The position numbers were made by a program, and so were the translations under genes. Under the pieces are notes generated by a model. That model ran no database searches and was not told the origin of the DNA. It worked only from the letters and a program-made list of their open reading frames with translations. A DNA stretch of 20,076 nt. Source: a virus. This document shows positions 1 to 7,046 of this stretch, piece after piece (the first letter of the stretch is position 1; each line of letters starts with the position of its first letter). Where the stretch lies: positions 1 to 20,076 of IMG/VR virus record IMGVR_UViG_3300010412_000104, one strand, 5' to 3'.

Positions 1-22
1 AAAATATTTTTGGAGAGTTTAA

Positions 23-247
23 ATGAGTGAACAATACACGGCCAACCAACAAGATTTAACAAAGAATCAATTGGGTTTAATTATAAACTCACAAACCAGA
101 ATGATCGAAGAAATGCAATTTGAAATTTCTAAGCTTAAGAAGCTTATTTATAAAATGTCTCATTCTTTGGAGCTTAAAGACGAAGAACTCGCGGACGTTT
201 TGCTTGAATCGATAAAAATATGTAATGAGGTTGAAAAATATGAGTGA
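23..247 (+). CDS. Hypothetical 74-residue coiled-coil protein
   Basis: I do not recognise this protein. It is 74 residues long, acidic and charged, and its middle and end (about residues 25-70) read as amphipathic helix or coiled coil, with leucine, isoleucine and methionine at heptad-like spacing. The start is supported by GGAGAG about 7 bases upstream of the ATG. Its stop codon lies 8 bases inside the next gene, so the two are probably translationally coupled. A small helical protein at the left end of a phage early operon could be a DNA-binding or regulatory accessory, but nothing in the sequence shows that. I am confident it is a gene and make no claim about its function. Confidence 0.75.
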   Translation: MSEQYTANQQDLTKNQLGLIINSQTRMIEEMQFEISKLKKLIYKMSHSLELKDEELADVLLESIKICNEVEKYE

Positions 248-836
248 ACAAGTTCAAAAAATAATTGGCCAGGCCGGAGACTTAACAATTGAGAAAATCG
301 ACTGTGCTTATCACGATCTTATAAGTGTTGATTGGTTGGCGACTCGGTTCGATCCGGAAAATTGCAATCGGCATTCATTGGAGCAAATCGAACTCGCGGC
401 GAATACCATAAAGGCAAACGGGTTTCGCGAGGCGGTTATTGTTGATAAGTCGAACGAATGTCTTGTTTCGGGAGAGTGTCGAACGCTTGCGGCCTTAAAG
501 CTTGGTTGGAAATGTCTTCCAGTTCAATGGCAATCTTTTAAAGGAAATCAAAGGTTCTCTTATAGTGTTGCGGCCAATGAGCTTGGGAAACACGCTTCGC
601 TTGACGGGTTCAAGTTTATTGAGAAGTTTAAGGGGTTGGGAGACGAGACACTTCTTCCGACGTTTTGCCTTCGAAAGAATCCTTTTGATATTAAGAAGGA
701 CGAACCACAAGAACAACTTCCGACAACTAAAATCAAATTAACGATCTCGCTTGACTACGGCGAAGACGAAGAGGCGGAAAAGTTATTTAAAGAATTAACG
801 GCGAGGGGTTATTCATGCAAGGTCAAGATTCCTTAA
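240..836 (+). CDS. ParB-like nuclease-fold protein (phage ParB/sulfiredoxin superfamily)
   Basis: The protein has 198 residues. Residues about 15-95 follow the ParB N-terminal domain layout: an opening 'I..I' strand, a helix ending in KANGFREAVIVD (about 58-69), and the diagnostic box SGECRTLAALKLG (77-89), equivalent to the GxxR..AA..lG phosphate-binding motif (G78, R81). It continues into a helical segment (SVAANELGKHASLD). A short C-terminal alpha/beta unit (about 167-198) ends in ELTARGYSCKVKIP, a tail I associate with phage ParB-type proteins. Phage members of this family are often found beside DNA methyltransferases and may act as nucleases or nucleotide-dependent DNA clamps. Which applies here is unknown. 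I prefer ATG 240 over the in-frame ATG 225, because GAGG at 228-231 is well placed for 240 and the extra five residues add nothing. No ParA partner is visible, so plasmid-style partitioning is unlikely. Confidence 0.82.
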   Translation: MSEQVQKIIGQAGDLTIEKIDCAYHDLISVDWLATRFDPENCNRHSLEQIELAANTIKANGFREAVIVDKSNECLVSGECRTLAALKLGWKCLPVQWQSFKGNQRFSYSVAANELGKHASLDGFKFIEKFKGLGDETLLPTFCLRKNPFDIKKDEPQEQLPTTKIKLTISLDYGEDEEAEKLFKELTARGYSCKVKIP

Positions 837-1027
837 GCGAAAAGATCGCCGGCCAGGCCATTGAGGATCAAAAGACCTTGTGGTTTTATAGTTTGCTTGA
901 TTTGTTTACTTTTATCCAATGCGAGAAAACTCAAGGTTATTTTGTTAAATATATTTTAAGAACTTCAAATCCTGAATTGGAACAAGGAATCGTTGTTCTC
1001 GAAAAGGTGAAAAATATTTATGTATAA
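815..1027 (+). CDS. Hypothetical 70-residue protein
   Basis: The product is not recognised. Its start overlaps the end of the ParB-like gene by 22 bases and has GAGGGG upstream at a normal distance, which argues for a real, coupled gene. The sequence has a polar N-terminus followed by an aromatic, hydrophobic stretch (WFYSLLDLFTFI, about residues 23-34) that looks like an amphipathic helix more than a membrane span. A charged C-terminal segment follows. Its last 8 bases overlap the next gene. It contains one of the eight GGCCWGGCC words (851-859), reading Gly-Gln-Ala. I make no functional claim. Confidence 0.65.
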   Translation: MQGQDSLSEKIAGQAIEDQKTLWFYSLLDLFTFIQCEKTQGYFVKYILRTSNPELEQGIVVLEKVKNIYV

Positions 1028-1340
1028 GAAAGAAGAAATGAAAGAAAGACTCGAAGAAAGGTTAAAGCTTTTAAGAGAGGCCGATCTTAAAAAGAGAATG
1101 AAAACTTTATTCAATAAGTTTTTAAAAGAGAGAGCGGAGAATAATTTTTTAAGGGCGAGGGTTCAATTTCTTGAAAATCAAATGCAACAACTCGCTTCAA
1201 ATTTTATGGCCTATAAGAAAGAAAAAGAGGCCGCTCCGGTTTACGAATCTTGGTTCGTCAACGACGTTTCGGTCACAAAAGAAGAGTTTTTAAAAGCAAA
1301 AGTAATGCAATCAAAAGAGACGGAGAGTTTGAATGAATAA
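1020..1340 (+). CDS. Hypothetical lysine/glutamate-rich coiled-coil protein
   Basis: The protein has 106 residues. The first 70 are almost entirely helix-forming and highly charged (repeated Lys, Glu, Arg and Leu), typical of a coiled coil. The last third (from about residue 72) is less regular, with a short aromatic piece, VYESWFVNDVSVTKEEF. Part of that piece resembles small phage proteins with a VxxxEF..A core, but this is too weak to name a family. The start ATG follows AAGG and overlaps the previous gene by 8 bases. The stop overlaps the next gene by 8 bases. It is probably a structural or regulatory accessory of the early operon, with function unknown. Confidence 0.7.
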   Translation: MYKKEEMKERLEERLKLLREADLKKRMKTLFNKFLKERAENNFLRARVQFLENQMQQLASNFMAYKKEKEAAPVYESWFVNDVSVTKEEFLKAKVMQSKETESLNE

Positions 1341-1524
1341 GAAGAAGTGTAGTTCTTGCAAAGAAACAAAATTTTTAAAACATTTTTCAAAAATATCGGG
1401 AAGAAAAGACGCTTATCGCTCGCAATGCCGAGCTTGTCGTTGCGTCTCAACTAAAAATTATAGATGGAAAAAATACGCGGAAAGGGACGGAGAAGAGTTT
1501 AAGCCGATCCCTTATAGGGGTTAA
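1333..1524 (+). CDS. Small four-cysteine zinc-finger phage protein
   Basis: This 63-residue basic protein has two CxxC pairs, CSSC at 6-9 and CRAC at 33-36, separated by about 23 residues, with one more Cys at 38. The arrangement KxCxxC-K-x-FL-x-HF ... QCRAC follows the pattern of small zinc-binding proteins common in phages and also found at the N-terminus of some HNH and endonuclease VII-type proteins. The HNH catalytic part is absent here, so nuclease activity is not implied. A nucleic-acid-binding or adaptor role is the usual guess for such stand-alone fingers. GGAGAG upstream supports the start, which overlaps the preceding gene. The following gene begins 1 base after its stop. Confidence 0.8.
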   Translation: MNKKKCSSCKETKFLKHFSKISGRKDAYRSQCRACRCVSTKNYRWKKYAERDGEEFKPIPYRG

Positions 1525-1525
1525 T

Positions 1526-1861
1526 ATGGCCGAAAGATTAAAGCACGGCGACAAAGTAGTCATTGAAGTTGAACTTGCGAATAAGTTGTCTTATCAAACT
1601 GACAATCTTTGGATCGTGTTGGACGGGAAAAGAGTCGGTTATTTGCCAAGGACTTTTTTGGAGTCTTCGCCGAACGTCGTTCGTTCCGGATTTGGAATCG
1701 TTACTTTTCACGACGAAAAAACGGGAAGTATTCTCGATTCAAGTATTTTAAGAAGAAAAAAATTCTCTTCAAAAGAGGATTTCGAAAATTGGACAAATGA
1801 AAATGAATTAACTCATTTTCGATTTATAAGCATAACTCAATCAAAGGAGATTAAAAAATGA
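1526..1861 (+). CDS. Hypothetical 111-residue protein, possibly HIRAN-like
   Basis: The product is not firmly recognised. The N-terminal half alternates strand-like segments (KVVIEVELA; DNLWIVLDGKRVGYLPR at about 26-42). The GKRVGYLPR stretch resembles the 'lGYlPr' turn of HIRAN domains, which bind DNA ends, but the rest of that domain is not convincing, so this is only a suggestion. The C-terminus (about 75-111) is charged and probably helical. AGGGG lies upstream of the ATG at a normal distance. The stop codon overlaps the next start in an ATGA arrangement, which indicates coupled translation. Confidence 0.7.
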   Translation: MAERLKHGDKVVIEVELANKLSYQTDNLWIVLDGKRVGYLPRTFLESSPNVVRSGFGIVTFHDEKTGSILDSSILRRKKFSSKEDFENWTNENELTHFRFISITQSKEIKK

Positions 1862-2151
1862 GTCACGGAATGCGAATTAATGGTGAAAGAAAAGATCGAA
1901 TGATCGCGAAAATTGTCGGTTTAATGTTGGCGAATCCCGATTTTTTGCCGGAAGAAAAAAAAGCTCGAGATCGTTACTTTCGAAACCTTGAAGCTCAACT
2001 TCAAACGACGCCGACAAAATACTTGAGCGGGGTTTATTCGAGCTTAATCGTTTCGGCGAAGAAGTTTAAGGCGGAAAACAAAGGGACGCTTATAAGTTCA
2101 AAAGATGTCTCAAAAGTTAAGAAATTTTTTAAGAAAATTTTAGGGGTTTAA
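1858..2151 (+). CDS. Hypothetical 97-residue basic helical protein
   Basis: I do not recognise this protein. It is strongly basic, with many Lys and Arg residues and little beta propensity. A first helix (about 8-25) is hydrophobic on one face (MIAKIVGLMLANPDF). A linker follows, then a second helical region ending in a Lys-rich stretch (KVKKFFKKIL). The charge would suit nucleic-acid binding, but no motif proves it. It is coupled to the preceding gene by the ATGA overlap, with GGAG in the upstream coding sequence, and the next gene starts 1 base after its stop. It belongs to the same run of small early genes. Confidence 0.72.
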   Translation: MSHGMRINGERKDRMIAKIVGLMLANPDFLPEEKKARDRYFRNLEAQLQTTPTKYLSGVYSSLIVSAKKFKAENKGTLISSKDVSKVKKFFKKILGV

Positions 2152-2152
2152 C

Positions 2153-2611
2153 ATGAGTTCTCACAACTTCGGCCCAATTGTACCGGTTGGGATTAAAATT
2201 TTAAAAGCTCCCTTTATTGTTAATGGAAGTCACTTTCAAGCGTTCGACGATTATGTCGGAATGGTTTTGTCGGGTTTTATTCATAGAGAAGCTTGGTCTT
2301 TGTCAAGAAAACTTTATTTAAACGACATAGCTTATGGTGGAAGTTTTTTTATTGACCAATGGAACGAAGGAGAAGTTTCAAGAATAAATGAATTTTTTCA
2401 AATTGAATGCGAACTCGCCCCTTCATTTGTTCTCGATCATAAAAGAATCGAACACGACGAAGAGACTAAAAAATTGCATATTGAAATCGAGAGACTTGTA
2501 AAAACGACCGAATTATTGTCTTCGGAAAATGAACAATTATTTAAAGAAAGAGAGCAAATCGACCTTCAAAAATACTTAGGAAATCCGAAAGAGGTTCTTT
2601 TAAAATGGTAA
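2153..2611 (+). CDS. Hypothetical protein with C-terminal coiled coil
   Basis: The protein has 152 residues in two parts. Residues 1-100 look globular and mixed alpha/beta, rich in aromatics and glycine, with a strand-like opening (FGPIVPVGIKILKAPFIV). Residues about 105-140 form a charged heptad-like helix (KKLHIEIERLVKTTELLSSEN), a likely coiled coil that could mediate dimerisation. No family is recognised. AGGGG upstream of the ATG supports the start. The last 7 bases overlap the start of the methyltransferase gene, so the two are probably translated together, but a functional link to methylation is only an inference from position. Confidence 0.75.
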   Translation: MSSHNFGPIVPVGIKILKAPFIVNGSHFQAFDDYVGMVLSGFIHREAWSLSRKLYLNDIAYGGSFFIDQWNEGEVSRINEFFQIECELAPSFVLDHKRIEHDEETKKLHIEIERLVKTTELLSSENEQLFKEREQIDLQKYLGNPKEVLLKW

Positions 2612-3477
2612 CAAGAAAAGACAAAATAAAAGTAATCTCGACATTTACAGGAATAGGCGGGTTCGAGTTGGCAATGGCCAACATTAATCAAGAACTCGAA
2701 ATGCAATTATTTAATCTCGTCGCTTATTCCGAAATCGATAAGAAGGCCGCAAAGGTTTTTGAGAAGAGATTTCTTTTATTGCAAGCGGAAAATCTTGGAG
2801 ACATTGAAACCGCTTCTTTTGGCCATGTTGGAAATGTTGACTTATTGGTTGGCGGTTCGCCTTGCCAAGACTTATCGATCGCAAAAGGAAAAGGACGTCA
2901 AGGCCTGGCCGGAGAGAAGTCTCGTTTGTTTTATGCTTGGTTAAGAATACTTGAAGAAAAAAGACCTCGATTTTTCATTCTCGAAAACGTTGCTTCAATG
3001 TCTTCTTCGAGTCGCGATAAGATAACCGAAGAGATCGCTCGAGTAACGGAAGGCGAGGTTTATTTAACCTTAATCAACTCTTCTCTTGTGACCGCTCAAA
3101 ATCGAAATCGATATTATTGGACGAACTTTCCAGTCTCTCAACCGGAAGACTTGGGAATCAAGATTGAAGGTTTAACCGCTTGGTCGAGATCGACACGTTA
3201 TCCGGAAGGAAAAGAACCCTATTGGGAAGACCGGACAAGATCGGACGGAAAGGCGAACACTTTAACGACGGGGGCGGGTTGCGGTTCATTCTCTTCGAAG
3301 AATTTCTTAAACGGCGATCAATTGACTCCGGAAATTTGCGAAGAACTTCAAGGTTTCCCAAGAGGTTGGACAAATGTCGAAGGAAATTCTTTGTCTCAAC
3401 GTTATAAACAAATAGGGAACGCGGTCACAGTTCCGGTCATTGAGCATATTTTGAGAGAGCTTATAAAGAATTTTTGA
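2605..3477 (+). CDS. Orphan DNA (cytosine-5-)-methyltransferase
   Basis: This enzyme transfers a methyl group from S-adenosylmethionine to carbon 5 of cytosine in a specific DNA sequence. The conserved C5-methyltransferase motifs appear in order: motif I FTGIGGFE (14-21, cofactor binding), motif IV GGSPCQDLS with catalytic Cys87, motif VI ENV (127-129), motif VIII QNRNR (165-169), an ANTLTTG block, and motif X around GNAV (271-274). At 290 residues it is short, with a small target-recognition region (about 175-225), a size common among phage-encoded enzymes. The motif VIII segment NSSLVTAQNRNRYYWTN is also of the phage type. No restriction endonuclease gene is adjacent, so it probably protects phage DNA from host restriction or serves an epigenetic role. 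Specificity cannot be read from sequence. It overlaps the preceding gene by 7 bases. Confidence 0.95.
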   Translation: MVTRKDKIKVISTFTGIGGFELAMANINQELEMQLFNLVAYSEIDKKAAKVFEKRFLLLQAENLGDIETASFGHVGNVDLLVGGSPCQDLSIAKGKGRQGLAGEKSRLFYAWLRILEEKRPRFFILENVASMSSSSRDKITEEIARVTEGEVYLTLINSSLVTAQNRNRYYWTNFPVSQPEDLGIKIEGLTAWSRSTRYPEGKEPYWEDRTRSDGKANTLTTGAGCGSFSSKNFLNGDQLTPEICEELQGFPRGWTNVEGNSLSQRYKQIGNAVTVPVIEHILRELIKNF

Positions 3478-3502
3478 TTTTCGCTTATGTTTTTCTTATG
3501 AT
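3474..3502 (+). promoter_or_regulatory. Possible sigma-70-type promoter before the packaging genes
   Basis: TTGATT (3474-3479) and TATGAT (3497-3502) are separated by 17 bases, a good match to the -35 and -10 consensus with optimal spacing. They lie in the only sizeable gap between the left operon and the terminase genes. A transcript would begin near 3509 and carry the hairpin at 3508-3532 at its 5' end. AT-rich DNA yields such matches by chance, so this remains a candidate. Confidence 0.35.
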
Positions 3503-3507
3503 TAAAT

Positions 3508-3532
3508 AAGGGGCCGGAGAACTTCGGCCTTT
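3508..3532 (+). terminator. GC-rich hairpin, possible terminator or leader structure
   Basis: GGCCGGA (3512-3518) pairs with TTCGGCC (3523-3529) across the tetraloop GAAC. Weaker G-U and A-U pairs extend the stem outward. Only three Ts follow before TATAAATTT, so it is a weak intrinsic terminator at best. It may end the left operon, or may be a 5' leader hairpin if the overlapping promoter candidate is real. Confidence 0.45.
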
Positions 3533-3559
3533 ATAAATTTAACTCATTGGAGAAGTCAA

Positions 3560-4033
3560 ATGAGCGATAAAAAAAAGAAGAAAAAAGAGAAGTCCAATTC
3601 TTCAAAACAACGCAACCGGTCGGACATTGCCAAGGTGAAAACTCAAGCAAGAGAACCAAACGGCTTTTTTAAAACGTCTTATGATCCTATTTATTGCCAA
3701 AAAATAATTGAGTTCGCTCAACAAGACGGGCGAAGCTTCACTTCATTTTGTACGGAAATCGGGATCGCAAGATCAACGGGTTTTCTTTGGATTGAAACTT
3801 ATCCCGAATTTGCTCAAGCAAAAAAAGAGTTCGATCAAATCGCCTATTCAAAACTTGAAAAGCTCGCATTCGCTCAAGCGACGGGTTATAACAAGGGAAA
3901 TTCAAGAGTCTTATTATTCATTCTTAATGGAAAAAGATTCAAAGAATTGGATTGCTTACAACAAGTTCAACAAACGAAAGAGGCCGAGTCGGACGATCTT
4001 TCAAATTTAACGTTGGCCTATTCGCTTGACTGA
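3560..4033 (+). CDS. Terminase small subunit
   Basis: The small terminase subunit recognises phage DNA and hands it to the large subunit at the start of packaging. This 157-residue protein has a very lysine-rich N-terminus (about 1-30). A helix-turn-helix region follows (about 40-85), with the family's typical text: YCQKIIEFAQQDGRSF, then FCTEIGIARSTGFLWIETYPEF, corresponding to 'ekI...g.sl..v..elGisrsT.y.W...hPEF'. Helical segments after it (EFDQIAYSKLEKLAF) match the oligomerisation part. GGAG lies 7 bases before the ATG. It is followed, through one small gene, by the large subunit, the normal order in tailed phages. Its end overlaps the next start. Confidence 0.9.
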   Translation: MSDKKKKKKEKSNSSKQRNRSDIAKVKTQAREPNGFFKTSYDPIYCQKIIEFAQQDGRSFTSFCTEIGIARSTGFLWIETYPEFAQAKKEFDQIAYSKLEKLAFAQATGYNKGNSRVLLFILNGKRFKELDCLQQVQQTKEAESDDLSNLTLAYSLD

Positions 4034-4244
4034 AAATGAACTTCCCGACGATTTTAAAAATATCGTTGAACTTGACGACTATCGTCCGCTTGAAGACCTT
4101 CTTCAAAGAAGAGTTGGAAATAAGTTCGCAATTTGTTTTTGGTTGAAAGACAAGGTTTATTCGTTCGTTTCGAGCGATCTTGACGACGTTGAATTTTGTT
4201 ATTTAATCGATTCACTTAAGAAAAGGCGAGATCGTGGACTTTAA
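4026..4244 (+). CDS. Hypothetical 72-residue protein between the terminase subunits
   Basis: The product is not recognised. The reading frame opens with TTG at 4026, inside the last codons of the small terminase gene, and runs 11 bases into the large terminase gene. No in-frame ATG is available and no good Shine-Dalgarno sequence precedes the TTG, so translation probably depends on coupling to the upstream gene. The small protein is acidic at the front (ELPDDFKNIVELDDYRPLED), has a strand-rich centre (KFAICFWLKDKVYSFV) and a basic helical end (LKKRRDRGL). The compact overlap on both sides and the lack of a competing gene here argue that it is real. It might be a packaging accessory, but that rests on location alone. 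Confidence 0.65.
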   Translation: MTENELPDDFKNIVELDDYRPLEDLLQRRVGNKFAICFWLKDKVYSFVSSDLDDVEFCYLIDSLKKRRDRGL

Positions 4245-5583
4245 AAAGACCGCTTCTTCAACTCCGCTTCTTCAAAACTTCAATCCGAAACTCATTCCGT
4301 TTCAATTTAAAGTCGTTCGTTTGGTTCGAAAAGAATTTGATTATTCCAACGGATCGCTTGAAATCCTACTCTCCGGATCGGTTGGTTCGGCGAAGTCGTT
4401 GCTTGTCGCTCATTTGGCCATAACACACGCAATGAATAACGCGGGAGCGGGAGTTTTAATCGGGAGAAGAACTTTAAAGGATTTGAAAAATACAATTTGG
4501 AGCGTCCTTTTAAAACATTTTCCTGGCCTTAAAAAATATTGGAATAAGCAAGAAATGAAAATTTCCCTTCCGAACGGATCGGTCATTTATGGGGTTTCTT
4601 GGGACGACGGAAACTATGACAAATTTCGTTCTTATGAACTTTCATTTATTGCCATTGAAGAGTTAACGGAAAACTCGGACAAAGAAATTTACGACGAATT
4701 AAGAATGCGTCTCGGCCGTCTTCCGCATATTGAAGAGAACGTTTTCATTTGTGCAACGAACCCCGACTCTCCCGCTCATTGGGCCTATAAATATTTCATT
4801 GAAAATCAATCGGAAGAAAGAAGAGTTTTTTACTCCAAGACTTCGGACAATCCGTTTCTTCCGCCGACTTATATTCGACAACTCCGATCAACTCTTGACG
4901 AGAAACAAGCGAAGAGAATGCTCGAGGGAGTTTGGATCGAAATAAATCAAGAAATCGTTTACTATAATTATTCGGCCGAAAGGAACTTTAAAAAGGGCGT
5001 CGTTTACGAGTTTGATCCGAACCTTCCCGTTGATATAATGCACGACTTTAACATTGGATTTGGAAAACCCATGTCGTCCGCAATTGGCCAATTCAAAAAC
5101 GGCGTCTTTCATGTTGCCAAAACCTTCCTTGTTCAAGGGGCGAGAACGCTCGACATTTGCGAAGAAATGGACTTGTTTGGTCAATTCACGCCGAACCGAG
5201 AGATTCGGATTTTCGGCGACGCGACGGGATCGCATAACGACACAAGAAACAATCAAAACGACTACGACATTATTTTAAAATTTCTTGGCCGGAAAAATTG
5301 CAAGGCAAGAATGAACGTCAATCCTTCGAACCCAAGAATCCGAGATCGTAACAACTTGGCGAACGCCTTTTTCTTTAATGATCTTGGAGAAGTTAAGGTT
5401 CTTTTATACGAAGAAGCTAAGGACGCGGACGAGGGGTTTCGATTGACCAAATATAAAAAAGGAGCGAATCTTATTGAAGACGATAGTTTTGAAAAGCAAC
5501 ACGTCACGACGGCAATAACTTATTGGATATATCAAGTAACGCATTTCACAAATAAACCAAAAGGAAGGATTCAAATTTTATGA
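4234..5583 (+). CDS. Terminase large subunit (ATPase-nuclease)
   Basis: This 449-residue protein is the packaging motor and DNA-cutting enzyme. The N-terminal ATPase has a Walker A-type loop GSVGSAKS (48-55), where the usual glycine before lysine is alanine, a deviation seen in terminases. Walker B with the catalytic acidic pair is FIAIEE (138-143), and the coupling motif is CATNP (173-177). The C-terminal RNase H-like nuclease begins with the strand DIMHDFNIG (acidic D), followed by IRIFGDATG (second D). A final H-x-TTAITYW region stands where the family often has a third acidic site. The GTG start is supported by AAGGCGAG immediately upstream. The gene overlaps the preceding unknown gene and ends inside the portal start, so packaging and portal proteins are co-translated. 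Confidence 0.94.
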   Translation: MDFKKTASSTPLLQNFNPKLIPFQFKVVRLVRKEFDYSNGSLEILLSGSVGSAKSLLVAHLAITHAMNNAGAGVLIGRRTLKDLKNTIWSVLLKHFPGLKKYWNKQEMKISLPNGSVIYGVSWDDGNYDKFRSYELSFIAIEELTENSDKEIYDELRMRLGRLPHIEENVFICATNPDSPAHWAYKYFIENQSEERRVFYSKTSDNPFLPPTYIRQLRSTLDEKQAKRMLEGVWIEINQEIVYYNYSAERNFKKGVVYEFDPNLPVDIMHDFNIGFGKPMSSAIGQFKNGVFHVAKTFLVQGARTLDICEEMDLFGQFTPNREIRIFGDATGSHNDTRNNQNDYDIILKFLGRKNCKARMNVNPSNPRIRDRNNLANAFFFNDLGEVKVLLYEEAKDADEGFRLTKYKKGANLIEDDSFEKQHVTTAITYWIYQVTHFTNKPKGRIQIL

Positions 5584-7046
5584 TCGACATTTTAAACTTA
5601 ACCGAATGCGAAAGAATAATAACCGAGATCGAAAGTTCTTCGAATGTAAAAAGAAAACAAAACGAGTTCGCTTCTTTCGAATGCTATTCGGGAAACATTG
5701 GAAGCTATGTCCAAGAGTCGATTAAAAAAATGTTTCCGTTGACATGGCAAAACTACACTATCGCCGAATATTCGGTTTTAAAAAAGATCGTTGATAAGAA
5801 GGCCAAGGCGTATAAAACGCCGCCAATGAGAAAACTTTCAAACGATAACGAATCAAAAAACTATCAAGAAATTTTAAAGAAGTTTAGATTTAACGACGCA
5901 ATGAGAGAGATTGACAAGTCTTTCAATCAACACAAATATTGTGGCCTTTTAATGTTTAAAGAACTTAATGAGCTTGGCGAATATCGACTTAAATTTATGC
6001 CGCTTCGTCCTTATGAGTTCGACGTTGTTCGTTGTGACGAAGACGGATCGGTTGAGTGTTTAATTCTTTCTTATCCAAGCTCTCAAATCACGGGAGCAAA
6101 ACAAAATTTAACGATCTCCGGAGAGTATCAATCGGAAGGCGTGACCGAAAAGATTTATACTTTTTGGACGGAAGAGAATCACGTTGTCGTTAAAGTTGAA
6201 ACCGAAGAAACAAAAGACGGAGAGAAGAAAAGTGTTTCATTTCTTGAGATCGACGACAACCCGAACAACTTAAATCCTTGGGGCGTTATTCCGTTCGTAT
6301 TCCTTCCTTATGATTTTTCGGAAGACTATCCGGTCGCCTCGCCTCTTGCGAGTCAAGCGGTTAATTTGAACGCGATCATTTCGGTTTATTTAACTTCTTC
6401 AAATATGCAAGTTGGAACGTTGACGTTATCTTATCCGGAAGACATGACAATTGATTCCGTCGCTCATGGTTTAATGACCGCGATCAAGCTTCCGCAATCT
6501 CTTAACCCGAACGCAAAAGAAACAAAGGCCGATTATATTTCACCTGGCCCGAACTTAACGGGACATAGAGAAGCGATCATTACTTATCTTTCAATGATAC
6601 TCGACGAACAAGGGATCAACTCGAATCAAATTGTAAACGCCAACGCGGAGAATTTTAATTCGGGATTTGATCGTTTACTTGCTTCGGCCGACGTTCAAAA
6701 TATTATTGAAGAAAACCAAGACACTTATTCAAGATTCGAACAAGACGTTTTCAATGTTATTAAGGCAATGCTTCCGAATGAATTTTCAAGCGACGTCTTA
6801 ACAGTTGTCTACGAAAAACCGAAAGTTCTTGTCACGGATAGCGAAAGACTTAACAACATTGAAAAGCTTATAAAGCTTGGTTGCATTGAGGATTGGGAAA
6901 AGTTAACGATCTTGAATCCGAACCTTTCCGAAGACGAGGCCAAGGCGAAACTTGCAAGAATAAATGAAAAGCAAAATTTAATTGTTAACAAGTTGACGGG
7001 CGGAAATAATGGCAATAACCAAAACCAAAACAACGTCAATCCTTGA
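5580..7046 (+). CDS. Portal protein
   Basis: The portal forms the dodecameric ring at one capsid vertex through which DNA enters and leaves. At 488 residues it has the usual size. Supporting signs are its place directly after the large terminase and several family-like blocks. These are an early helix ending in VLKKIVDKKAKAYKTPPMRK (about 68-87), the clip/stem-like region with LMFKELNELGEYRLKFMPLRPYEFDVV, a later PWGVIPFVFLPYD stretch, and a long helical C-terminal half with VNLNAIISVYLTSSN and NAENFNSGFDRLLAS. The C-terminus is Asn/Gln/Gly-rich and probably disordered. The start overlaps the terminase stop (TTATGA), with GGAAGG upstream. The last 38 bases overlap the next gene. Confidence 0.9.
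   Translation: MIDILNLTECERIITEIESSSNVKRKQNEFASFECYSGNIGSYVQESIKKMFPLTWQNYTIAEYSVLKKIVDKKAKAYKTPPMRKLSNDNESKNYQEILKKFRFNDAMREIDKSFNQHKYCGLLMFKELNELGEYRLKFMPLRPYEFDVVRCDEDGSVECLILSYPSSQITGAKQNLTISGEYQSEGVTEKIYTFWTEENHVVVKVETEETKDGEKKSVSFLEIDDNPNNLNPWGVIPFVFLPYDFSEDYPVASPLASQAVNLNAIISVYLTSSNMQVGTLTLSYPEDMTIDSVAHGLMTAIKLPQSLNPNAKETKADYISPGPNLTGHREAIITYLSMILDEQGINSNQIVNANAENFNSGFDRLLASADVQNIIEENQDTYSRFEQDVFNVIKAMLPNEFSSDVLTVVYEKPKVLVTDSERLNNIEKLIKLGCIEDWEKLTILNPNLSEDEAKAKLARINEKQNLIVNKLTGGNNGNNQNQNNVNP

Noticed and set aside
225-239. Upstream ATG of the ParB-like gene
   Set aside because: GAGG at 228-231 is placed for ATG 240, and the extra five residues overlap only the previous gene.
1333-1524. 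HNH endonuclease
   Set aside because: The zinc-finger cysteines are present, but the His-Asn-His catalytic segment is missing in this 63-residue protein.
2605-3477. Restriction-modification system
   Set aside because: Only the methyltransferase is present, and no neighbour resembles a restriction endonuclease or specificity subunit.
4888-5256. Long open frame on the minus strand inside the large terminase gene
   Set aside because: It is antisense to a strongly supported gene, has no family resemblance, and no minus-strand gene is supported elsewhere.
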